Below, one piece after another: positions 23,501 through 33,386 of a stretch of 64,000 nucleotides of DNA (position 1 is the stretch's first letter; each line of letters opens with the position of its first letter). The DNA is taken from the NCBI GenBank assembly GCA_003427395.1, contig BFEA01000150.1, forward strand, positions 479,726 through 543,725, written 5' to 3'. Source of the DNA: Chara braunii (Eukaryota; Streptophyta; Charophyceae; Charales; Characeae). The notes below the pieces were generated by a model. It was not told the DNA's origin. It saw nothing but the letters and a program-made list of their open reading frames with translations, and searched no databases. The position numbers were made by a program, and so were the translations under genes.

Positions 23501-26363
23501 TTTGGTTGACCCTTCCAAACGCATGCAAAACTGCCTTCCTCCCACTTTCCCCTAGTTCATCCTTAGTCTGCTTTCAGTCAAAACAAAAGATGAAACTTAA
23601 GCTTCACTCTCATACATTGTTTCCATTCAGTCTGATTAGGTCCTGAAGAGAAAGCAAAAAAATATAGAGATAACACATGCATACCGCAATCATACTACAG
23701 GGAGATAGGCAAACATTGGCAGTAGTAGGTTGTACAGATGGAGATGGTATACCTGATGATTCCCTGCCTCCAAAACTCCTCCTGAGTTCCGGCAGAGCTC
23801 CCTCAGTCGGTGGGTGGACTCCCCACAGAGTCTTGGCGCGGACCTACGGGTTGCAATCCCGCCTGCCGCCTTTCTCTCAGAATCGCTGGACTAGACTTAG
23901 AGTGAGAAGGGCAGATGGAGAAGTATTGAGTCTCTCAGATCCAAGAAGGGTGCTCTCAGTCTCGCAAGAGAGGGCCTTGAAATCTGGATTCGCCTGAGGG
24001 CCCCGCAATGGTAGCCAATATGCAGCGACGTGGTCCACTTCGAGTCAGCCGCTGGAGTCGCACATCTGACGACTCCCCAATCTGCAGCAATAATCTCCTT
24101 TTTCCAATCCCCCCTGCCCCGCAGTCTGTAACAAACGGCCACTATGCAGGAACACGCAGCACTAAATGGCAGGCAGCAACGGTATCCGACGACGGTCAAC
24201 AACAGTAGTCACAGTCGCCCGTAACAGCAGTCCACAACAACAACAGTACGTCGCGGTGGACAGCAGCAACATTAGCGGTCCGTGCCCAATCCGCGGCAGC
24301 TAATGGTAATAACGATAACTACGACGGTACGCAGCAGCCACTCAAGAGTAGACCCCCAGGAACTGATAAGCCGCCACCTATCGTTCGGACACAGCTTTCG
24401 CAGCCTTGTCTTTCAGCCGCTACTCATTCTCACACGCCGCAGATGTAGCCCACAGTTATCGTGGGGCCTGCTCGTGCCAAGCTTGCAGACTGCCGGTAGC
24501 CCAGACACGCCCGTCTCCAGTTCATCCCTTGCCAGTCCCCCAAGTTAAACACTTCTCCTTTCCCACTCAAATGTGCACTCTACAGTAGGTCGTCGGGCCA
24601 GACCCTCACGACGAGCCCTGTCAAGGGGGCGCTCTCAGCGACCCGAAAGGGGATGCACACGGCCGTCTCCACGATCTCAGCGTCGGAACACACGGCGACA
24701 GGGGCCTTACTGCTGGTTCCTCTGCCTACGACCCGACAGTGAACCTCCCGATGGAGTACAACCTGACTATGTCAGGCTAAGCAAACGCACCCGCCAGGCC
24801 AACCACGATGAGAACCCGGGACCCAGTTGCTTCCTCCGTCGCCCGCTACTGTACCAGACCGATGGTGAGTCCTTCGCCCCAAAATACGGCCAGATACACC
24901 CCCCCCCCTCTTTGTTCGTAGCGATTGCGTAGCTCACATAGCTGCAAGGTAAGCACACTATGCCTCTTTTTCCCCTTTTCCCTGCTATCTCCCGTTCGTA
25001 CCTTCGAATGCACCTGGCTCAAGGCCCCGACCAGCTTTGTTCAGTCCACTAGGCTCTTCTCCCTTGCGTGTGCCCGAGCTATCTTCGTACTGCGCAGCCC
25101 ATACATCACATAGGATGAAGGCTATAACTCTGAAGCGGGGTCGGACCTCGCTGTCTCATCTCGCGAGGCACAAGAACCTCATAGGCAGATCGCGGTTCGT
25201 CTGTTTTCACTAGGAATTGGTAGTCATGTAACCCCGCGGTTGTCCCTCCGTTATTGCTTCTAGTAAAAAAAGCAAACCCAAATGAATCTATCCCCTGAAT
25301 CCGACTAAATACGTTGGCACACTACTGACTCGTTTTCTCTAGGCGCAGCCTATGAAACATACAGCGTCGAAACCGCGTTCTCATCGCAGAAATCGACCGC
25401 GCCATTGAACTTGCGGTACTCGAGAACCCCTACTTAGCATTCTGATTCGCTCGATCTCATCAATTCTCGATCGAAATCTTGAACTTTCACCCTTGCCATC
25501 TTCGCCATACCCGACACCTCTGCGCACCACATTCTGCTTCTAGCATCCTTCTGACTACTCTACGCCCAAAACTAGTCTTATGTTCGTGTTCGCCCGGGGT
25601 TAAAACCCCGATCTGGCATTTCTCCCCGCTCGATTTCGTCCGGGAACGTGCGAGGTAAGTTTTCTCTGCCCCCCTTCTCCTTCACCTCCCCGCCATCTCC
25701 ACGCAACTCTTTTCTCACTAACCTCCCAATCCACTAAACTAACACTAAATCCAATGCTACCATCTCATTCATCGGGGTTAAAAACCCCGAAATCACATCT
25801 TTGCTCTCTCGATTCCGCTCAGGATCGAGAGAGCCACATCTCCTTATCTGCGCCCAACTCCTCTCTTCGTCATCTCTGCTGTTGAATGCACCTGACGCGA
25901 AAATGCGTCCACGTTCATTTTTACTCCTCCGACCTCCTTAGTCTCAGTCTGCGCCCGTTCTTCCGATCTCCTCCAGCTCCTCACCGGCCTACCGGCCGTC
26001 GCCCCCTTTGTACCGCTGCCCTGCCTAGCTCGTCCTTCACTCCGAATGTACCCGGCCCATACCCCCGTCCGGGTTTATTCCCATCATTTCCCTGCCTCGC
26101 TTCGCTGCACCGCCCCGACTCTTCCCCACTTCTACTGTGCAGCGCTGGCCGACAGTCTCCTTGTAGTGGCCTATCCGTCGGCCTTCTCTCTCTCCCCCAT
26201 CTTCGTATGCACCTGGTGCATTAATCCGGCTGGGTTCAGTCGGCTTCTCCTCGCTACTTTTGCCAGGACGCCTTCGCCACACTCTTGACCACAGTTTCCT
26301 TTACTCAGCGCCGCTCAATGATTCGTAGTCCACCACACTAGCGCATCGCATCGGCCAACGCAG

Positions 26364-26433
26364 NNNNNNNNNNNNNNNNNNNNNNNNNNNNNNNNNNNNN
26401 NNNNNNNNNNNNNNNNNNNNNNNNNNNNNNNNN
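26364..26433. other. Assembly gap (70 N) with repeated flanks
   Basis: The 35 bases before the gap (26329-26363, starting gtccaccacactagcgc) recur directly after it (26434-26468). The two contig ends therefore overlap and the gap is probably not real sequence. Confidence 0.9.
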
Positions 26434-28035
26434 GTCCACCACACTAGCGCATCGCATCGGCCAACGCAGCCCGGTCTTAGTACCCTGACTGTTTTTTGAA
26501 GAAGACTTCGAAGAGAAACTGGTTGTCCAACAGTTCGATAAGTCTTTCCGCCCTCTACCAGGTCCGACGGCCGTCGTGGGGGCAGCAGCGCTGTGGGCTT
26601 CACCGGAGTCCCGCTGCTACGTAGCGCCTCCCCCTCCACTGCGCTATGTACTCCCTTGCTCGCATTCACCGGGCGCCCGCCCGCGTCCGGTTCCATCCGC
26701 CACTATGCCATCTGCTTTTTCCTCCCTGTCTCCTCCGGTCCCCGTCACCGCCCCAACACTTACTACTCGCCCGCACTGTTGCTCCGCCCACTGCTGCCGG
26801 GCCAGCCCCATTACAGTCTCTCCCTGCGTGCTCACTCCGCCCAGGCGGAATGCTCCAACCCCTCAGGCCCCCAACAGTCGAGCTCCCCTATAGGTAGGTG
26901 GGTTACGGTGTCGGCTGAACACCCCTGTCGCAGGCCCGTAGCATGGCCCCTGGTGCAGCCGGCCCCGACACAGATCTTAGAGGTAATAGCAAATATTCGA
27001 GTGAGAACTCTTAAACCCGAACCGGAGGGAAGCCCCGTGGGCATACTCACACCCAAACCTCCTACAACGGATCGTGGTAGGCAGGCGGGGCATATTCACA
27101 CCCGGAGAGGGTCCCCGCCACTCAGGTTCCTCCCGCCTCGTGGGCTAATCATCTACCGGCTCGAATGCACGTTAATTCCCCCGGCCCATATTCTCAGGAA
27201 CTTTGCCAACACCCTGAACACGAGGGGACTCGTAAGTCAACGAACGGAGGCACGCGCATAAATTATAAGGTACTTACGGGAAAAAATGATCATAAAAACT
27301 TCCAGTCGCCAAAGAAAAAAAATAAAGGATACCGCCTGCACCGCTTTGACGCTGCCAATGGCAAAACCAAAGGGGATAGCCCTACGGCCCTCAACCCCAT
27401 CGGCTTCCTCCTCGTTGCTCCGCTGCCGCTTCGTCGCCTCTCGCCGGCCTCGATCCCTCAACCTTCGTACTGTCAATCCAATACCATAACCTATAGGGCT
27501 AAACCCAAGCGTGGGACTGAGTCCCGCAGAATACCATATAGGCAGTGCGGGGCGATGCTTTGGGCCAACAAACCGGCTGCGCGGCTCCCATTTGCCCGCG
27601 CCGGCTTGCTTATACCGTGCCATAATTGCCCCACGCGCCATCCTACGACACCCCGCTTACCGCACGAAGTCGCGCCGTCGTTGCCAACGCTATTGTCGGG
27701 GCCGTTCTCCGCACGCGCGTTCGACTCGGTCAAAAGTACCAATAAAAAAAATATATCCTTAATTCCTGCTTAATCAAAAATAAATAATAAATAATATCAC
27801 CAAGCAAAATGACCGAGGTCCGGACCGACTTTACGATCAACAACAGAAAAGAATCACGCGCGCCTTAAGCCTGCGCGCCCACGCACTCGCTATTGTGGTC
27901 AACTACCTAGTCAACGCAATTACAGACGCAGCCGTGCTTAGCGCGGTATACTTAAACTCTAAACCAAAACTGTTTTCTGTTACTTGCAAAAAACAGGGCG
28001 GATACCCTTGTAAGGGCATTCGCACCGACACTGCA

Positions 28036-28149
28036 GTGACCAGCATAATGAAATTATGCAACAAGGGGAAAAAGTGGTCACGTGTTGGCAAGGGATGGTT
28101 TGTTCTGGTCAATAGAGAGGCTGTGCTAGCAACGTCACTGACATGGTGA
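28036..28149 (+). pseudogene. 3' part of the gene split by element A
   Basis: The frame that stops at the element A insertion (GETPDSA at 1356) continues here as VTSIMKLCNKGKKW and ends at TGA 28147-28149. The segment is basic (KLCNKGKKWSRVGKGW) then hydrophobic. The two parts have no coding meaning apart, and the continuation in frame over 37 codons is unlikely by chance. The bases after the stop up to 28453 hold nothing I recognise. Confidence 0.55.
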
Positions 28150-28453
28150 GTCAACCTGAGTTGCCTCATATACGGCGCACTGACGACAGCTTGGGGAGAG
28201 ACATTGCACCCCGGCTTGTCAACAGAAGACGCAATAGTTAGTGCTCGGTCACAGCAGCGACCGGAGACACACCCACACACCACGACAGACCATGTTAGAC
28301 ATCAAGGATGATGACAAACATGCATAGCATAGAGCAATAGAGTGGTAGTACAAACAACCAGTGCACATACGTTTCGATACGCATGGGAAACTCAACCTGT
28401 ACATCCCTCAACTTGTACATCCCTCAATGTCTGCCTCGATTTCAACGACGGTC

Positions 28454-28526
28454 GGTTTCACTACTGAGTGCCATATCAGTGTCCACCGGTGCTGTTTATT
28501 GTCGTTCTGGCCCGCACTAGTGAACC
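28454..28526. repeat. ~72 bp element with CACTA-like inverted ends, copy 1
   Basis: The left end GGTTTCACTACTGAGTGCCA and right end TGGCCCGCACTAGTGAACC are imperfect inverted repeats. The element is followed directly by a (CT)n/(CA)n microsatellite (28527-28590). The same ends occur at 32289, 32987 and four times in 36405-36978. The ends contain CACTA, the terminal motif of CACTA-group DNA transposons, but each copy is too short to be a transposon with a gene. Confidence 0.6.
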
Positions 28527-28548
28527 TCTCTCTCTCTCTCTCTGTCTC

Positions 28549-28589
<41 letters not shown>

Positions 28590-29275
28590 TATGTCGAGTT
28601 GTAGCTATATTAGAACCTGTACATCCATTTGCGGGTTCTGTGTCATGCTGTCTGTTGTTTGCCTATCCAAGTACATGCAGTTCACTACAGCGTGCAAACA
28701 TAAGATTGAACAATATTTCTATCATTTGATGATTGTTACGATGTATGTCATAATTTGTTGACTTTTGGAGAACGTGAGACACATCAGACCCCCTGTGATG
28801 ACCAATGTGTGTATGTTGTGTTTTTTTTTGCATTCTCTGTAATTTAAATTCAAATGTACTAGTTTGTGAAATGTTTTGGAAGTGGTTGCGGAGGTCGGCT
28901 GAGGTGCCGAGGTGCAATCATTTTCACGCGGACATGGAAAACACATACCACATTCACAAACGTCGTGGATGGATAGTTGCAAACTTGGGCAGTTGCATAA
29001 ACGTGGTGATGAATGTTGTGTCATATATTGTGTACCATGCAATTGTCGTTGCCTCTTCCAACACGACCATCGAACCTGTCATGGCATATAAATTATCGTG
29101 TCGCACGGTTGACTACTAATCTTTGTCAATTGGGATCAGCGACACAGAGCATTCGTACCAAAAACGGCAATTAGTACTCCCTCTCCATCTCTCTCTCACA
29201 AAGAAGAGGATGTGGAACACTTACACAATATAACAAAATATGCTCTGCAACTTATAATTCAAACGACCTGAACCA

Positions 29276-31880
29276 ATGTACAAAATGCTAATCAAAACAC
29301 TGTCCGCACCGCTCTGTTTGTTTTTGGAATGCACTGCGTGCACAGAAATGGACAGCAGTCTACGGGTGTGCGACTGTGGCAGGCCTTTCATGTCATTACG
29401 AACTTTGAACTCACATCGTGCGAGGGCATGCCCGACCGTGGTGGACGAAAGAACACATTGGCCGTGGCGGACGAAAGAACACATTGGCAAGAGATGGGTG
29501 TGGTCGATGACGCCTGACCATCAAGTATAGGTGCAGTGAATCTCGTGAGCGATGAGAGCGAGGACGTCGGGGCCCCCGAGAATGTAGACGGGGAGGGAGG
29601 GACATTCGAAGAGCAACAACCGCAGCCTATCGACTCTTTTGACATCTCTCACAAGCTGGCGGCACTGATTTTCTCCGCCAGGGGCGACGTCGGTATGTCG
29701 CAGAGTGACATAGATGCTCTATTGTCACTTCTCACACACCCGAGATTCAGCACGAGAGACATCGCGTATCGTAATAGTCGAGAGTGTTTGACATGGGCAG
29801 GGAGTCTAGCAGAGGCTGCTGGATGAAAAGAGTTGGATCTACGTTGTGACGATTGGCCACGAGATGCGCACACCATCTTGTGGCATCGTGACTCACGAAC
29901 GACATTTCTGTCGATTTTTCATATCGCATTAGAGAAATGCGAGACGGTGTCTTCTCTAGAAGTGTCTCCGTCGTCAGAGCACCTCAGTATATCCGGCCTA
30001 CGCAGCAGGGCGCTAAGTTATCACATCCAGTCGATGATTCGAGCGGACAAAGGTGTGGATGGGAATGGTAATCCACGTTATGTTATCCCTCTTTCATTGT
30101 ATTCCGACAAGACACATACAGACGGTCATCAAAAACAGACGACGTACCCTTTGATGATGTACTAGCCGACCACGTATCCGAAGCCACACTGCTGGCCTAT
30201 CTTCCTGTGCTTCATCATCGTCCACGTGACAAAGGATGGGGTCTGCAGTCCACCGCATTCAGAAAGCAAAAGGCCATCATTTTGCACAAGGTCCTTTCAG
30301 TGGTGTTGCAGTCTGCGAAGGAGGCATCTCATGAAGGAATAATAATAACGACAACGCGATTCTGGGACACAACTGTCCATCCTTTCCTCCTCATCCAGGA
30401 CTACCCAAGTGTGAAGTTTGGTGTATGTCCGACACGCACCGTGTCCAAAAACAATTTTGATGTCATCGCCGATTTCACAGATTGCAGGAGATCACAGACG
30501 TTGGAAATACACCTCACCGCAGATGTGTTCACCACCGACGACATCGACGTTCGCCGTGCAGCGGAATCACGAATGTGGGAGTTGAACATGCATAGGCATG
30601 TTCAACAGAACGTCCTTTAAGGGTTCTACAGGGGCCCCAATGGTGACGATCCTCAGCTAGACTACCACCTGGCATTGCAACCAGACCGTATGCACACAAT
30701 CGAGCACGGCATACTCCTGCACATGATTGACGTATTCAGGACCGCAGCCTTTGAGAAGTTGTTGCACTTACCGCAAACAAAGATCCTCAAGAAACTAGAT
30801 GCAAGGTTGCAAAGCGTTAGTGAGAGATGCACGCGAACATGCCCCTAATTTATTTTGCCGGTGACCACTGGCAGCGACTTTTTTTAGAGGGAGGGACGGT
30901 TCGAGGCGAAGCAAAACCTGTCTGTGATAACAGTGTGCGTGTTCCTTATTTCTAATATTATCCCGCGCTCGACAGGCAAGGGCATTACCGTTTGTTTTGT
31001 GAAACTGACGGAAATGTACATACGAGTGTTTCGGTGTACAACACACACTCGTGCTTCGATGAATACGACGCTTTGATCACGGACTTCATAACGACCATCA
31101 AAGCAAAATTGGAAAAATATCAATCATCAACATGGAAACTCCCCAAGTTGCACGATCTCATGCATCTGACAACGTGTATTGAGCGATCCGGTGTCCCCGA
31201 CACCTTCGCGACAGATGTTTGGGAGCATCACCACAGGAAATTCTGCAAACAACCATACCTGTCATCAAACAAGTGAAAAACTTAAACCCAGATGGTAAAC
31301 CATGTACGCCGGTCATTGGCGTTGCGCGAAGAGATCGGGATCGTGAGGAAACGGAGGAAGAGAACGGTTGAGAACCGGTTGTCCGGGACAGACTGTATGG
31401 CCATCGGAATGAACACCCTCGCACTACGCGATACGACAATGCTGCAACTGCGGTGGTTCGACATCGATGACGAGTACATACGCGAGGGAGAAGACATTGA
31501 CAACCATGCGTGTAAGATACTCAAAAGGCTTCCTTGCATATGCGATTTTCGAGCTGCGCTTACAACATACATGGTGGAGAATGGTTGTTTACCTCCTTCT
31601 GACGACCTGCTTATACATACACGGACACACCTGGCCATCGCCTGCGTATAGGACGGAACAAACAGGGGCACACTTGCTCAAACTGCAAGAGCGTCGCCAC
31701 AGTTCCATGGGAGACCAGTGCACAGTGACGTCACAATTAGAGCAGGCAACAAATGCACATGGTTTGCATCAGTAGTCATGTTTTTTTGTCGTGGACGCAC
31801 CCACGGACAGCGGTTATATGAAACACACCTGCGGATTTGTGCAATGGTAGAAGGAGGTCGACAGTGAACGGCAACACGTG
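29276..31880 (+). pseudogene. Plavaka-type (CACTA-like) transposase, heavily broken
   Basis: The reading starts at ATG 29276. A zinc-finger-like motif CDCGRPFMSLRTLNSHRARAC comes first. Later blocks fit the Plavaka transposase family as I remember it: DVGMSQSDIDALLSLL; VIPLSLYSDKTHTDG with TTYPLMM; LADHVSEATLLAYLPVL; LQPDRMHTIEHGILLHMID; KLPKLHDLMHLTTCIERSG; TDVWEHHHRKFCKQPY; and RASPQFHGRPVHSDV. They occur in the expected order but need frame changes (about 29530, 30160, 30840-30990) and reading through in-frame stops (TGA 29824, TAA 30618, two stops near 31276-31290, TAG near 31649). It would have moved a DNA transposon by cut and paste. It is dead. Small unseen introns could explain some frame changes but not the internal stops. 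Confidence 0.65.
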
Positions 31881-32288
31881 ACAGGTTGCAAGAAATTGAA
31901 ATAGGAGAAGTTGAATGGACATCAACACAGTAACGTCGTTTCGACTGACACTATTGTAGACATAGTTCACATTGTTCCACGCTTCTCTAAACCACAATGA
32001 GGATCGAAGCAGCATGCAAAACAGTGTGAGGACTGTTTTTATTTGAACAAGTACATATTGTAGAAGAAACAAATGCAAAGTTTTTATGTTTGCTATTAGA
32101 GAGAGAGGGAGAGAGAGTTTCTATCTGTCGTCGCCACGGGACAATCATATTGTTTCTTCCGAAGTATAGAGGAACAAGAGAGGACATTCGTCTATTTCTT
32201 TCCGTTATTTGTTGAGAAATATCATGTCAAATGTGACCAAGCTTATGAAGCGATGAAAACCACATGCGAGACGAAAGTGTCCCCAAAA

Positions 32289-32356
32289 GTTCACTACTGC
32301 GTGACATTTACGTGGTCAACAAGGACATCGTTTTAGTTTTGGCACGCAGTAGCCAG

Positions 32357-32358
<2 letters not shown>
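32289..32358. repeat. ~72 bp element with CACTA-like inverted ends, copy 2, plus CT tract
   Basis: Ends GTTCACTACTGCGTGACA and TGGCACGCAGTAGCCAGCC pair over most of their length. A pure (CT)n run follows at once (32357-32414). Confidence 0.6.
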
Positions 32359-32416
<58 letters not shown>

Positions 32417-32592
32417 AAGTATCCTATAAAAACGATTTCAAGTTGTTAAAAAACTTAACAAATCGTCTGTGTCGTTCTATTTTGACCGACACGTGTGAAC
32501 AAGAACAGAAACTTACAACGTCGTGCAGCGTTCGGGAAGGAGCGACACAGAACACTGAATAACAGGGTGCTGGTAAGAGAAGCCGAGCGAGG

Positions 32593-33015
32593 ATGACAGA
32601 GTCACAGAAAAGTAACACGTGTGGTGGCGGCGCGAAGTGGTCATATGTGGGTACAGAACTGGTCACCAGTCCAAGGATGGAAAATAAAGACGAAGAGCAC
32701 CGCAGAGAGGTGGCAAGCGAACTGTTGTTGTCATTGACCAGTGAGAGGTCAGCAAAGTGGTGGCAGAAAATGTTGAGGGATCCTTGGTACGCGAAAATGT
32801 ACGATATTATGACAGAGGGTGAAACAAAGTCTCCCCAGTTGATAATCGAAGAGTCATCCGCTATTAAGGGAAAAGCGAAAGTCGGAGATATGACGAGAAC
32901 AAGAGAAGAGCAGACTGACATTAATGATGAGGACGAATTGACCGTTGGCTTGACCGTTGAGGTCGTCAAAGGACGATGCGAGGAAAGTTCACTACTACGG
33001 GCATTTGTTACATAA
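32593..33015 (+). CDS. Hypothetical protein, 140 aa, unrecognised
   Basis: ATG at 32593 opens a frame to a TAA at 33013-33015. The protein is hydrophilic and charged (ENKDEEHRREVASELLLSL, then a Trp-rich SAKWWQKMLRDPWYAKMY) with an acidic C-terminal part. The last nine codons are encoded by the left end of a ~72 bp inverted-end element (32987-33058), so the original C-terminus may have lain further on. It lies 700 bases downstream of the Plavaka transposase in the same direction and could be an accessory ORF of that transposon or an exon of the next gene at 33387. No homologue recognised. Confidence 0.4.
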   Translation: MTESQKSNTCGGGAKWSYVGTELVTSPRMENKDEEHRREVASELLLSLTSERSAKWWQKMLRDPWYAKMYDIMTEGETKSPQLIIEESSAIKGKAKVGDMTRTREEQTDINDEDELTVGLTVEVVKGRCEESSLLRAFVT

Positions 33016-33058
33016 AGACCGGTGGCTTGACCAGTTGATTGGCCCGCAGTAGCCAACC
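32987..33058. repeat. ~72 bp element with CACTA-like inverted ends, copy 3
   Basis: The left end GTTCACTACTACGGGCA and right end GGCCCGCAGTAGCCAACC are inverted. This copy overlaps the end of the 32593 ORF and has no CT tract beside it. A (CT)n run lies further on at 33233-33283. Confidence 0.55.
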
Positions 33059-33249
33059 TTCTCGCGGTGATGGCCGGGGACATCTTCCAAGTTTTTCTTT
33101 GCTTGTTTTTTTTTGTTATTGTGACTATGCGAACCCGTGCCGCCTGACAGTACAGATACAGTCATTCTGACGCACAAAGAGGTTGGTAACTTAAATGACG
33201 TCGCAGTATCAACAATAAGATTTTGGTTGTGCCTCTCTCTTTCTCTCTC

Positions 33250-33283
<34 letters not shown>

Positions 33284-33386
33284 ACTGCGGTCATTACACT
33301 TCAGGGGTGTATGGATCGACACACGATATTGCTGACGCAGTTTTTGTTTGTATCCCACTTTGATGTATGTGGGGCAAAAAAGGGTC

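Larger units (their letters stand above)
1357..28030 (-). mobile_element. Element A: giant-LTR Ty3/gypsy retrotransposon, inactive
   Basis: Two long direct repeats (1371-9168 and 21036-28030) flank a minus-strand coding region. The order in the sense direction is 5' LTR, PBS, gag with CCHC knuckle, protease (DTG), RT (YIDD), RNase H, integrase, a second gag-like ORF, and 3' LTR. RT and RNase H before integrase is the Ty3/gypsy order. Total length is about 26.7 kb. In sense orientation the LTR ends are TGTC and GACA. A TGCA target duplication is seen at 1353-1356 and 28032-28035. Fourteen extra bases (1357-1370) lie between the duplication and the LTR TG end and are unexplained. No clear polypurine tract precedes the 3' LTR. 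Many stops and frameshifts, and an integrase Glu-to-Lys change, make it non-autonomous now. An alternative for the long repeats is segmental duplication, but the PBS and ends argue for LTRs. Confidence 0.85.
21036..28030 (-). repeat. Element A 5' LTR (about 7.0 kb)
   Basis: This is the partner of 1371-9168. In sense orientation it starts TGTCGGTGCG at 28030 and ends next to the PBS at 21036. It contains the same two hairpin arrays, the same C/T-rich body and no gene. It differs by loss of a 1 kb block replaced by a 22 bp filler (21391-21412), by a 70-base N gap (26364-26433) and by scattered substitutions. Its end beyond 28030 is the disrupted gene. Confidence 0.82.

Noticed and set aside
28361-28761. 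ORFs of about 100 codons over a CT/CA tract
   Set aside because: They are largely microsatellite translation (Leu-Ser and His-Thr runs).
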